64,000 bases of DNA. Origin: Eustoma russellianum (lineage: Eukaryota; Streptophyta; Magnoliopsida; Gentianales; Gentianaceae). The first letter of the stretch is position 1, and every line of letters starts with the position of its first letter. The notes under the pieces were generated by a model. The model saw only the letters and a list, made by a program, of their open reading frames with translations. It was not told the DNA's origin and did no database searches. Positions 46,729 to 57,424 of the stretch are shown here, one piece after another. The stretch lies in contig AP025067.1 in the NCBI GenBank assembly GCA_036186865.1, forward strand, positions 21,508,648 through 21,572,647, read 5' to 3'. The translations under genes were made by a program, and so were the position numbers.

Positions 46729-47749
46729 TGATGAGGATCATAGATCCCATCAGGAGGTCATAGGTCCTATAACAAGAAGGAGAGCTAGAGAACTTGGACA
46801 TCAAGTTGGAACCTTCTTGTATAGGCATGTGCAAGATGAACCTAAGGTTCATTGAGTTCACCTTATTGAACCCATACTATGAACGTTAGGTATCTTGCGT
46901 GTGTGACTGTGTTTTTTATTTTGATTTTTGTCTCGTTTTCTTGTGATCCTTGTTTCTATGTGTTTCTCTTGTAGGAAAGCAGGAACATGCTAAATTTCAA
47001 GTCAAACGGAGTTCTAGAATGAGTTTTAAAGGCATGTTCCCCAAGAGGAGACAAAAGGAATGTTGCCAATTTGGAGGTCAAAGAGAATGTTTTTGAAGAT
47101 GAGGTTTGAAGGGCATGATCTAGAGAATGTTTAGAGCAACCTTTGTCCAGAAAATATTTGCCCCCAGGGAATGTTTGTCTCAAGAGAATGTTCTATCCAA
47201 AGTGATCTTTGCCTTGAAGAATGTTGTCCCAAGGGAATGTTCTATCCAAAGGAATGTTTTGACGAATTATTGCATCTCAATTTCGGATTCCTTTTTGAAG
47301 ACAAGATAGGGTGCAATCTCAATTTTAAACTCAAGCCAAATTCACCCTATCACATCCTCAAAGGGGCCGGCCAATATATCATCAAATTTAAAGAAACATA
47401 TTCAACATCATCCTCATCTTATCACACTGCCAAGTAGAAGAAGAAAGGATGAGATCACAAGTCAAATTGAAATCAAACTCGAATTCAAATTCAAACTCAA
47501 TTTGAATTCAAACTTCACCCAACTTTTGAATTCAACTTTAACCACATCCTAATCATCAAATCAGCTCTCCAAGACCTCATTGGCTACTCCAAAAATGATT
47601 AGATCAAGGCTAGCATGCTCCAACCGATCTTAGCAAGACCTTTTGTTCTAGTTTTTGAATTTCAAAGAATTACCAACTTTCAAATTCATTTCGAATATTT
47701 TATAGGTAGCTTTTGGAGATAACATCTGGTTATCTCTAGGTTTGTTAGG
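46729..47749 (+). repeat. 3' LTR of D, left part, split by A
   Basis: It starts TGATGAGGATCATAGATCC after the polypurine tract. Near the start it codes for GPITRRRARELGHQVGTFLY. A T-rich stretch ending CTCTTGTAG and GAATTCAAA repeats follow. It is interrupted at 47749 by A and resumes at 57062. Confidence 0.75.
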
Positions 47750-48215
47750 TGATGAGCTACAGCCTAACCTTGTAGATACAAACACTGACGATGACACCTC
47801 ATTGCCCCCACAATGGTCCCATAACAAGGAGTATGGCTAAGAAATTGTTACATTGTGTTGAATCATTCCTTTACAGGCATGAAGAGGATGAGCCCAGCAA
47901 AGATGACATCCATTGGGTTTATATGATACAAGCTATGATCTAGTTGTGTCAAATGCATGTTGTACATATCTTTATATGTTCTTTTTAATATTGTTAGTTT
48001 GTTAACTTTGTTTTAGGATAGTTTGTGTTGTATTCTTGCCTTATCTTTCAGGTACACGTTTTTAGTTTGAAGATACAAATCAAACCTGAATTTTTGTCCA
48101 AACAAAGAGGTGAAATTCAAGTAGCTTGCAAGCAAGGTGGTGACAAGCACCCATCTCAAAAACCAGATTTGCTTCTCACGCAAACAAGGAGGAAATAAGC
48201 AGCTCAAGCCTTCAA

Positions 48216-48544
48216 CCAATAGAAAGGAGTCTTCCAAATGATTTAACTAATCACAAACAAGTAAGGAAAATTCAACAAGCTGCTCAACCAAGGATCCAAT
48301 CAAAAGGCATGAAGATTTTCGGCTGGTTCATAAGATATTTTGTTTGAATATTCAACACCAAAGGAAGAACCAATCAAGGCCAAGTACAAACCAAGCTGCA
48401 CACTCCATAAACCAATCAAAACCTTGGCTGAATTCAAGCAAGCAAAGAAACGGATGATTAAGAGAAATTGGTTGAAAATTCAAGCCACAACTCACAACCA
48501 ATCAAAGCTAAGATTCAAGCAAGCAGCTCAATGTTTAAACCAAT
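48216..48544 (+). promoter_or_regulatory. cluster of CCAAT boxes in U3
   Basis: CCAAT occurs at 48216, 48296, 48370, 48412, 48498 and 48540, five of the six as CCAATCAA. Most are close to GCAAGCTGC-type blocks. The cluster lies upstream of the TATA box. The same cluster, with small changes, is present in all family-1 and H LTRs. Confidence 0.55.
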
Positions 48545-48697
48545 CAAAATTATGGCTCAAGACAAGCAAAGAAGAAGAAGGAAGCAACCAGCTCCTTTTC
48601 AACCGAAAGTTGCTCCAACTTGTTCAAAAAGGAAGCATGTTATTCCTAGACTTGTACTTTGTATTTTAAACTTTGTACCTTGTTTATTTTCGTTGGT

Positions 48698-48705
48698 TAT
48701 AAGTA
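48698..48705 (+). promoter_or_regulatory. TATA box of A
   Basis: TATAAGTA, equivalent to TATAAGTA near 6150 in G and to TATAAATA in H. RNA would start about 30 nt downstream. Confidence 0.55.
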
Positions 48706-49073
48706 GTATTAGAAGCTGAATGTAAAGAACAACCATCATCAAATACAATTCAAACAGATTTCCTTCAAGGAGTTTACAACTATTTCTTAGTTGAGGATTG
48801 AAACCACCAACGGTTTTCTTGCAAGTTCCAGCCTAGAACTTGTTAGTATTTGCTTCTTTATTTGGTTTACAGCATCTTAGGGTCTCATTGAGGTTTTAGA
48901 TGTGTTGGAGTGCCAAAGAGGGAGAGGTGTTGGCATAGATTGAGCCAAGAACAACGGTTAAAGATCAAGGGGTATCTTTCTGATGTTCTTTGACATAGCT
49001 TGTGTTCAAATCAGTTTGGAATAGGAGACAAAGTCCTTGGCAATATTTTCTAGCCTTCATTTGGCTCATCAAT

Positions 49074-49085
49074 TGGTATCAGAGC
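49074..49085 (+). promoter_or_regulatory. primer binding site of A
   Basis: TGGTATCAGAGC, 2 bp after the LTR, complementary to the 3' end of plant initiator methionine tRNA. Confidence 0.9.
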
Positions 49086-51034
49086 TTTGGTTAGTCTTCT
49101 ATTCATGTTTACATTGATTAAACTTGCATATACAATGATGCTGCCCAACCGTATGTTGAACTGATTTTATTGCGTTTAGTTTGCTGTTTGTTTAGGTAGT
49201 TAGCTTATGTTTTGAAGTGCTTGTTAGATAGTATACTATAGTCTGGTAAGTTAGTTAAGTGGCAAAACTGAAAACACCCCACAAAAACAACTTAGACTAG
49301 ACTTAGAGTTGTTAGGAGCTGTTTGTGAAGATTGGAACAAAACCGTAAGTAACCAGCCTATACTTGTTCAATCTAGCTTAGATAATGTTCATTAGGTCCT
49401 AATCTAGAAGTTTAAATGGTAGTTTAGATAGGTCCCTAAAACAGAAAACTTTGAATACAAAAAATTAGGTTAGTTGATAGTAGTTGTAGTCAAGTTGTTT
49501 AAAATTCTGTTTTTGGTTCTAGAGTGCAATCTGTCCAAACGTTTTCTATGCTTCCTTATTTAGCTTAGATAAACTTCATTAGACCTTGATCTAGTAGTTT
49601 AAGTGTTAGTTTAGTTAAGTCCTCAAAACAGAAAACTTGAACACAAAATTAGATTAGTTGAAACTTTAGCTTGTAACCAAATAGCTAAAATTCTGTTTTT
49701 AGTAACTTGTGTGCAAACTGTCCAAAACGTCTTAGTGCTGCCTTATTTAGCTTAGCTAGACTAGGTTACAACATAGTTTAAGTGTTTAGATGCTTGTTTA
49801 GTTTAGCACAAGAAAACCGAAAACCAAAGAACAAAACAAAATAGTTTTAGCTAACTAAGTGTGCTGCCTACTCTAGTTCATACACGTTTGATTAGGAGCT
49901 TGCATCTAGTATCATATAGTTTAGAATCTGATTGCATCAAACAAGAAAACCGAACAAAAACTAAGTAGGTTAGATCACTTGAAAACAAAACAAAACAAGT
50001 TATCATACTTAGCATCAAAACTGATTTTCCATTAGTTACTAGTAACCAGCCTTTGTAAACTTCATTTAGACACAACTAAGTTGCATTTAGCCATCTTAGA
50101 ATTAGTTAGATCACTTGCATCAAAAACAGAAATTAGAAAAAGAACAAACTGCCCAAAAACCGTGTGGATTAAAACAACTTTTAAAGGCTCATTTGAAATC
50201 TTGGTACTTGCTAATAGCTTTATCTTTTTGTTGATTTCAATTGCTTCAAACAACTTGTTGGACTTAGATATATTCTGAAAGTTAGGAATTGTTTAAGCCC
50301 CACATTGTTAAAAAGCTATCCAATTGTTGTTTTAGATCAATCTCTGAACTTACATTGCACTGTATACAATTTGAACTTGTCGTAATTGTGATTTGAATTC
50401 TCACTACATAGTGTTTAGCCGTGTTGTGTACGAGGAACTTTCAAATTCCAAATACAACAAACCTTGTGCAATTAAAGGCCGTGGGCAATGTCTCATGTAG
50501 GCCGTGAGGAGTAGTCTCACAACAATCAAGCAAACCATCCAAAGAAAGAAAATTAAGCTTGATTGAGAAATACGCGAGAGAAAAGCCAATATTTGTCAAC
50601 AAGTAAGAGGCAAGACAAGAGAGAATTGCACAAGAAAGCCAAGTGAGGAAAAAGCCCAAAGATAAACGTTGCATAAAGAGAAAATCCCGTGCAAAGCTCA
50701 AAAGAAAGAAAGTGCCCAAACCAAACCCCAAAGTGTTGTAGATTTGAAATATTGAAAGTTTCTAAAGCAAACCCTTGCTAGCACTTTGTTTGTGTGTCTT
50801 TACTTTCACTTTACTACAATTGATAATTGCATATGCTGTAAAGTAAATTGAGGGATTGTCTTAAAACAACCCCGTAGATTTCCTTCAGCCCGAACAACAA
50901 TTTGGCTTCTGTGATTTACTTGAATCTTTAGGAAATATAGTCCAAATTGCTGTTTTGAACAATTGTCAACATAAAGTAGAGTATTTGCATCTTGTCAATA
51001 TTTTATTTGGCTTTTGAGATTGTTTTTCTGAAAC
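49086..51034 (+). other. leader of A with gag-proximal inverted repeat
   Basis: About 1.95 kb and non-coding. Blocks of TTTAGTTTAG and AAAACCGAAAACC recur. At 50852-50873 GGGATTGT and ACAACCCC form a stem with one mismatch around a 6-nt loop, about 160 nt before the gag ATG; equivalents occur in B, C, H1, H2 and K. Confidence 0.65.
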
Positions 51035-52381
51035 ATGGGTCCCCAACAGAAAGATAATGCATCCTCCCCGTCCCCATCTACACCTGTCCCATCCCCAGTC
51101 CCTGTTACCCTAGAGAATATACAACAAACACTCACTTTCCTTGTTAATCAATTTGGTTTAATGAGAAGTGACATAGAGGATAACAAACAAAGGCTAAGCA
51201 GAGTAGAAAAACCTACCTCAGAACAAAAGGAACCTAGTATACCTTTTCAAGAAGGCACCTCTTATGATAATGAGTCTCATGTTGAACGCAGAAAAAGCAC
51301 ATCACTTAGAGGTAGAGGTAGAGGTCGAGGTAGTAATGGTGGTCGTAGGAACATTTCTTTTGAGGAAAGATTTGATAGTCTCCCTGAGTACAATGAAGAA
51401 CCCTATCTAGAGGAAAGATATGATGAACGTCAGCCTGATAGAGATGAACATCCTGAAGAAGAATACATTACTACAAAACTGACAATTCCCCCCTTCCAGG
51501 GAAAAAGTGATCCTGAAACATATTTGCAATGGGAAACAAAGGTAGATCATATGTATTCTTGCACTAACTATTCTGAATTGGCCAAAGTGCGGTATGCAAC
51601 TTTTGAATTTGTAGACTATGCTTTACTTTGGTGGGAACAACTGAAGAACACCAGGAGAAGAACAAGACAACCCCCTGTTGTCACTTGGTCCGAGCTGAAA
51701 CAAGAGATGCGGAAGAGATTCATATCTCCTTCCTATGAAAGAAGCGTTTTCCAGAAATTGCAACAACTTTCTCAAGGTAATAGATCTGTCGATGAATTTT
51801 ATAAAGAGTTAGAACATTTGCTTACCAGGGCTAACATAGAAGAAGCGGAGGAAGCCACAATGGCTAGATTTCTAGCTGGCTTGAATAAAGAAATTGCATT
51901 TAAGGTGGAACTTACACCTTACTCAGATCTGGCTTCTATGGTTCACATTGCTGAGAAAGTGGAAAGACAATTGAAGGTAAAAACTTCTAACCCTTCTTTT
52001 CGGACTAATCCTTTGAGTTTTCCTAGAACACAGCCCAGAACGCCATTCCGTCCACAACAAGGTCAAGGCCGTGGATCCCAAGGAAAACCAACCCAGAACA
52101 TCCAAAATCGTCCAAAGCTTCCAATCACTGATAAAGGCAAAGCCAAGGTGGAAGGTACGCCTAATTTTAAGACTCGTGATATTCAATGTTTTAAATGCTT
52201 AGGAAAAGGTCATTTTGCTAATCAATGTCCCAACCCTAAACGCATCTTGTTTATTGAAGAGTCTAATGAGTATTATTCTGAGGAAGAATTGGAAGAAAGT
52301 AAAAAGAAATTGAGCAAACGTGTGAGGAAGAAGAAGAAATTAGTGAAGAGATTGATGAGTGTGAAACAAAAGAGTTCTTAG
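51035..52381 (+). CDS. gag: A gag
   Basis: 448 codons from ATG (context AAACATGGG), MGPQQKDNASSPSPSTPVPS. There is a predicted coiled region near residues 30-60, RGRGRGRG near residue 92, a capsid-like domain from about residue 145 (LTIPPFQGKSDPETYLQWE, YALLWWEQLKN, FLAGLNKEIAFKVEL) and a CCHC zinc knuckle CFKCLGKGHFANQC at residue 385. Compared with C, a 7-nt deletion near 52300 shifts the frame, so the last 30 or so residues are a basic tail in place of the Glu-rich link to protease. Gag itself looks complete through the knuckle and could still form particles. Confidence 0.88.
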   Translation: MGPQQKDNASSPSPSTPVPSPVPVTLENIQQTLTFLVNQFGLMRSDIEDNKQRLSRVEKPTSEQKEPSIPFQEGTSYDNESHVERRKSTSLRGRGRGRGSNGGRRNISFEERFDSLPEYNEEPYLEERYDERQPDRDEHPEEEYITTKLTIPPFQGKSDPETYLQWETKVDHMYSCTNYSELAKVRYATFEFVDYALLWWEQLKNTRRRTRQPPVVTWSELKQEMRKRFISPSYERSVFQKLQQLSQGNRSVDEFYKELEHLLTRANIEEAEEATMARFLAGLNKEIAFKVELTPYSDLASMVHIAEKVERQLKVKTSNPSFRTNPLSFPRTQPRTPFRPQQGQGRGSQGKPTQNIQNRPKLPITDKGKAKVEGTPNFKTRDIQCFKCLGKGHFANQCPNPKRILFIEESNEYYSEEELEESKKKLSKRVRKKKKLVKRLMSVKQKSS

Positions 52382-53184
52382 TTGTCCGTCGAGCCCTAAG
52401 TGCCCAAGTTAAAACCGAAGAACCTGAAATACAACGAGAGAACATATTCCACATTCACTGTATGGTTAAGAAGAAAGTCTGCACGTTAATCATTGACTCC
52501 GGTTCATGTACAAATGTTGCAAGTTTTGAGCTTGTTAGGAAACTTGAGTTACCTTTAATTAATCACCCCCGTCCTTATAGACTTACGTGGCTTAATGAGT
52601 GTGGTGAAGTTAAAGTAACAAAGCAAGTCCTAGTTCCTTTGTCAATTGGTGGGTATTCTGCTGAGGTGTTATGTGACGTAGCCCCTATGCAATCAAGTCA
52701 TATCTTATTAGGTAGACCGTGGCAATTTGACAACAAAGTTACTTATGATGGTTACCTAAATAGATATTCCTTTAGGCATAACAACAAACTGTTCAAATTA
52801 AATGCCTTACCCCTACACAAAGTCTTTGAGGATCAACAACGAATGTTAAAAAGCTATAATGATCCAAAAGAAAAGGAATTAGAAAGGATCTTTATCAAAG
52901 AACACCAACTGAGAAGTTCTCATCTTAAAGTTGAACCGAAAGAAAACAAAGTTTCTGCTGAACCATCTCTAAAGAAAAGCGCATTCTTTGCATCTCAAAG
53001 TGAGGTATTCCATGCTATCAATTCAAACAAAAATGTTTATATCTTGCTTTACAAAGAAGCTCTATTCTCTTCATCTGAGATACCATCTACTTTACCAAGT
53101 GAAGTTGCATCTTTACTTCAAGAATTTTCTAGCTTGTTTCCTGAAGGAGATCCCCCAGGTTTACCACCTCTAAGAGGCATTGAA
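52382..53184 (+). pseudogene. A protease and linker
   Basis: This frame has VVRRALSAQ, HIHCMVKKKVCTLIIDSGSC (Asp-Ser-Gly active site), the LLGRPW motif and a linker to LPPLRGIE. It is disconnected from gag by the 7-nt deletion and from reverse transcriptase by a 1-nt insertion near 53183. Confidence 0.85.
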
Positions 53185-55290
53185 GCATCAAATAGATTTC
53201 ATTCCAGGAGCTGTTCTGCCAAACAGACCTGCCTATAGAGCCAATCCAGAGGAAACTAAGGAAATCCAAAAGCAAGTTGAGGAATTATTGACTCAAGGTA
53301 AAGTAAGAGAGAGTATGAGTCCGTGTGCTGTTCCTGTTATCATTGTCCCTAAGAAAGATGGAACTTGGAGAATGTGTACTGACTGTAGAGCCATCAATAA
53401 GATCACTGTGAAGTATAGATACCCTATTCCTAGGTTGGATGACATGTTGGATATGTTGCATGGGTCTAGGTGCTTTAGCAAAGTAGATCTTAAGCAAGGA
53501 TATTTCCAAGTGAGAATTAGGGAAGGTGATGAATGGAAAACTGCCTTTAAGACTAAGTTTGGATTGTACGAATGGTTAGTTATGCCCTTTGGTTTAACCA
53601 ATGCCCCTAGTACTTTCATGAGGTTAATGAATGAGGTCTTAAGGAAATTCATAGGGAAATTTGTAGTAGTTTACTTTGATGACATTCTTATCTACTCCAA
53701 AACCCTAGGTGAACACCTGAACCATCTAAGAGCCGTTTTTGTCACCCTACAGAAAGAGAAGCTGTATGCTAATTTCAAGAAGTGTTCTTTCTGTCTGGAG
53801 AAGGTTACATTCTTAGGATTTGTGATTAGTGCTGAAGGAATTGAAGTGGATCAAGAGAAAGTTAAATCCATAACTGAGTGGCCAACCCCTAAGTCTGCTG
53901 GAGATATTAGGAGTTTTCATGGATTAGCTAGTTTCTATAGACGTTTTGTGAAGGATTTCTCTACCATAGCTGCACCCTTGAATGAATTAGTCAAGAAAGA
54001 TGTAAGATTTGAATGGGGAGAATCACAACAACAAGCCTTTGAGGAACTTAAGAAACGTCTAACTTCTGCACCCATCCTGAGATTGCCCAACTTTGATGAA
54101 ACGTTTGAAGATGAATGTGATGCCAGTGGAGTTGGCATTGGAGCTGTATTGCATCAAGGTAACAAACCTGTTGCCTACTTTAGTGAGAAATTGAAAGGAG
54201 CTTCCATTAATTATTCAACCTATGACAAAGAATTGTATGCCCTTGTCCGTTCTTTACAAACTTGGCAACATTATCTGCAACCTAAGGAATTTGTGATTCA
54301 TACTGATCATGAGAGCCTTAAGTATCTAAAGGGTCAAGGAAAATTGAACAAAAGACATGCCAAATGGGTTGAATTCATTGAACAATTCCCTTATGTGATC
54401 AAGTATAAGCAAGGAAAAGAAAATGTTGTTGCTGATGCCTTATCTCGTCGCTATACTTTGATTACTACTCTTTCATGTAACATGTTTGGTTTCGAGTCTA
54501 TCAAAGAGATGTATCATTCTGATCATGACTTTAGTTCTATATATCAAGCATGCGTTGAGTCCCCTTTTGCTAAATATTACTTGCATGATGGTTACTTGTT
54601 TAAAGAACATAAGTTATGTGTACCAATGTGTTCATTAAGAGAGTTATTGATAAAAGAAGCTCATGGAGGAGGCTTAATGGGTCATTTTGGCTCGTTAAAA
54701 ACTTTGGAAACACTTAAGGAACATTTCTTCTGGCCGCATATGAGAGCACATGTTGATAAAATATGTGACCAATGTATTACTTGCAAGCAAGCAAAATCTA
54801 GAACACAACCACATGGATTGTACACTCCTTTATCTGTTCCAAGCTCACCTTGGACTGATATTTCTATGGACTTTGTATTGGGATTGCCTCGATCCAAAAC
54901 TGGTAAAGATAGCATCTTTGTTGTTGTTGATAGATTTTCCAAAATGGCACATTTCATTGCATGTAAGAAAGTTGATGATGCTATTCATATTGCTGATTTG
55001 TTCTTTAAGGAAATTGTTAGATTGCATGGCATGCCACGTACGATTGTTAGTGATAGAGATACAAAGTTTCTAAGTCATTTCTGGCGTGTTTTGTGGAGTA
55101 AACTTGGTACTAAATTGTTATTTTCTACAACTGCTCACCCACAAACCGATGGTCAAACTGAAGTTGTTAATAGAACTTTGTCTCAACTGTTACGTGTTGT
55201 CATTCAAAAGAATTTGAAAAATTGGGAAGACTGCTTAGCTTACATTGAGTTTGCATACAATAGAGTTGTTCATAGTGGAACATTGCATTC
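53180..55290 (+). pseudogene. pol: A reverse transcriptase, RNase H and integrase core
   Basis: It is open from HQIDFIPGAV to a break near 55290. Reverse transcriptase has KKDGTWRMCTDCRAIN and YFDDILIYSK (Y at residue 165, catalytic Asp 167 and 168). RNase H has ECDASGVGIGAV, DKELYALV and IHTDHESL. The integrase HHCC finger (HGGGLMGHFG, CDQCITC) and the D,D,E core (SMDFVLGLP, IVSDRDTKFL, DGQTEVVNRTL) are intact. A 1-nt deletion after GTLHS shifts the frame, and the read ends at 55372 in unrelated residues. Confidence 0.9.
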
Positions 55291-55929
55291 TCTTTTGAAG
55301 TTGTTTATGGCTTTAACCCTTTGTCCCCGCTTGATCTTGTTCCCATACCTGTCCATGAACGTGTTAGTTTAGATGGTGAACGAAAAGCAAAACTTGTGAA
55401 AGAATTGCATGAAAAGGTTAAGTCACAACTTGAAGCTAAGAATAAAGTGTATGCCAATAGAGCCAACAGGAATCGTAAAGTTGTTATATTTGAACCTGGT
55501 GATCTTGTTTGGTTACACTTGAGAAAAGAAAGATTCCCTAAGGAAAGGGACTCCAAATTGAAGCCAAGAGGCGATGGACCGTTCAAAGTGTTGAAACGGC
55601 TTGGTGATAATGCCTATGTTCTCGATCTTCCTGAAGAAAGGTATGGTCCTATCTCTAAAACTTTTAATGTTGCTGACCTTTCTCCGTTTAGTGTTGATTC
55701 AGATTCGAGGACGAATCCTTTTCAAATGGGAGGGAATGATGAGCTACAGCCTAACCTTGTAGATACAAACACTGACGATGACACCTCATTGCCCCACAAT
55801 GGTCCCATAACAAGGAGTATGGCTAAGAAATTGTTACATTGTGTTGAATCATTCCTTTACAGGCATGAAGAGGATGAGCCCAGCAAAGATGACATCCATT
55901 GGGTTTATATGATACAAGCTATGATCTAG
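55291..55929 (+). pseudogene. A integrase C-terminal part and LTR-encoded tail
   Basis: The frame holds LSPLDLVPIPVHERV, the basic YANRANRNRKVV segment, GDLVWLHLRKERFPKER, the GPY/F-like PRGDGPFKVLKRLGDNAY, NVADLSPF and DSRTNP. From 55737 it continues inside the 3' LTR for 64 codons (GPITRSMAKKLLHCVESFLY ... WVYMIQAMI) to a TAG at 55927-55929. No classical chromodomain is seen; the tail occupies the place of the CR motif known in CRM elements (family knowledge). Confidence 0.88.
55702..55736 (+). promoter_or_regulatory. palindrome and polypurine tract of A
   Basis: GATTCGAGGACGAATC (55702-55717) is a 6-bp stem with a 4-nt loop. GGGAGGGAA (55728-55736) abuts the 3' LTR as the plus-strand primer. 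In A the palindrome codes for part of DSRTNP. Confidence 0.75.
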
Positions 55930-57056
55930 TTGTGTCAAATGCATGTTGTACATATCTTTATATGTTCTTTTTAATATTGTTAGTTTGTTAACTTTGTTTT
56001 AGGATAGTTTGTGTTGTATTCTTGCCTTATCTTTCAGGTACACGTTTTAGTTTGAAGATACAAATCAAACCTGAATTTTTGTCCAAACAAAGAGGTGAAA
56101 TTCAAGTAGCTTGCAAGCAAGGTGGTGACAAGCACCCATCTCAAAAACCAGATTTGCTTCTCACGCAAACAAGGAGGAAATAAGCAGCTCAAGCCTTCAA
56201 CCAATAGAAAGGAGTCTTCCAAATGATTTAACTAATCACAAACAAGTAAGGAAAATTCAACAAGCTGCTCAACCAAGGATCCAATCAAAAGGCATGAAGA
56301 TTTTCGGCTGGTTCATAAGATATTTTGTTTGAATATTCAACACCAATGGAAGAACCAATCAAGGCCAAGTACAAACCAAGCTGCACACTCCATAAACCAA
56401 TCAAAACCTTGGCTGAATTCAAGCAAGCAAAGAAACGGATGATTAAGAGAAATTGGTTGAAAATTCAAGCCACAACTCACAACCAATCAAAGCTAAGATT
56501 CAAGCAAGCAGCTCAATGTTTAAACCAATCAAAATTATGGCTCAAGACAAGCAAAGAAGAAGAAGGAAGCAACCAGCTCCTTTTCAACCGAAAGTTGCTC
56601 CAACTTGTTCAAAAAGAAAGCATGTTATTCCTAGACTTGTACTTTGTATTTTAAACTTTGTACCTTGTTTATTTTCGTTGGTTATAAGTAGTATTAGAAG
56701 CTGAATGTAAAGAACAACCATCATCAAATACAATTCAAACAGATTTCCTTCAAGGAGTTTACAACTATTTCTTAGTTGAGGATTGAAACCACCAACGGTT
56801 TTCTTGCAAGTTCCAGCCTAGAACTTGTTAGTATTTGCTTCTTTATTTGGTTTACAGCATCTTAGGGTCTCATTGAGGTTTTAGATGTGTTGGAGTGCCA
56901 AAGAGGGAGAGGTGTTGGCATAGATTGAGCCAAGAACAACGGTTAAAGATCAAGGGGTATCTTTGTGATGTTCTTTGACATAGCTTGTGTTCAAATCAGT
57001 TTGGAATAGGAGACAAAGTCCTTGGCAACATTTTCTAGCCTTCATTTGGCTCATCA
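55737..57056 (+). repeat. 3' LTR of A
   Basis: 1320 bp with the same ends as the 5' LTR; TTAGG follows. The polyprotein tail is open here, unlike in the 5' copy. Confidence 0.92.
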
Positions 57057-57061
57057 TTAGG

Positions 57062-57329
57062 TGTCTATGATGTATTAAATAAGGCCTTCGGCCGAGTAGG
57101 AAAAAAGATAGCACATTTATGAAATATTTCCTATCTTTTCTCCATATCTTGTGAGACTTTGTTTTCTTGGTTTTGCAATAAAAAACTAGGTTCTTATCAT
57201 TCAAATTTGAGCATTTTGAAGGTGTTTCCATTGCTCTAAGGTGCCGTCCAGGAGGGCCATCTGGTTTGCCTGATCAACGACCATCTTGAAGTCTTGGTTC
57301 TTGCTCGATTGAACCAATCGTTTTCATCA
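57062..57329 (+). repeat. 3' LTR of D, right part
   Basis: It continues D's LTR after A: TATTAAATAAGG near 57073 is TATA-like, and TTTTGCAATAAAAAAC near 57171 resembles a poly(A) signal. The end is set at TTTTCATCA (57329) because D's LTR begins TGATGAGG. The end is tentative. Confidence 0.5.
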
Positions 57330-57424
57330 CTAAGGAAGCAAGGAGAAGTCTTCTTTCTTGTGTCTAAACCCTAGTGAAGGACGTTTGGAGGTGGAAGGTT
57401 TAGGGGCCCACAGATTCACGCATC
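57330..57424. other. unassigned sequence between D and E
   Basis: 95 bp with no similarity to other parts of the window that I could see. E coding begins just after it. Confidence 0.3.

Larger units (their letters stand above)
47750..49071 (+). repeat. 5' LTR of A
   Basis: 1322 bp, TGATGAGC...GCTCATCA. It carries the polyprotein-tail stretch at its start, broken here by a 1-nt insertion in a C run near 47810. A CCAAT cluster (48216-48544) and TATA box (48698-48705) follow, then R-U5 sequence shared with G and H. Confidence 0.92.
47750..57056 (+). mobile_element. element A: full-length Ty3/Gypsy (CRM-like) retrotransposon
   Basis: 9307 bp with 5' LTR 47750-49071, primer site 49074-49085, leader, gag, pol, polypurine tract and 3' LTR 55737-57056. 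It is flanked by TTAGG (47745-47749 and 57057-57061). The LTRs differ by about 4 substitutions and 2 single-base indels by eye (about 0.3 percent), making it the youngest datable insertion here. It sits in the 3' LTR of D. The coding region has three frame breaks (near 52300, 53183 and 55290), so this copy cannot make a full polyprotein. Confidence 0.93.

Noticed and set aside
48340..48719. 109- and 83-codon frames in the A 5' LTR (repeated at 56325-56704)
   Set aside because: They come from CCAAT/CAAG-rich promoter sequence, overlap each other in two frames and have no start context or homology.
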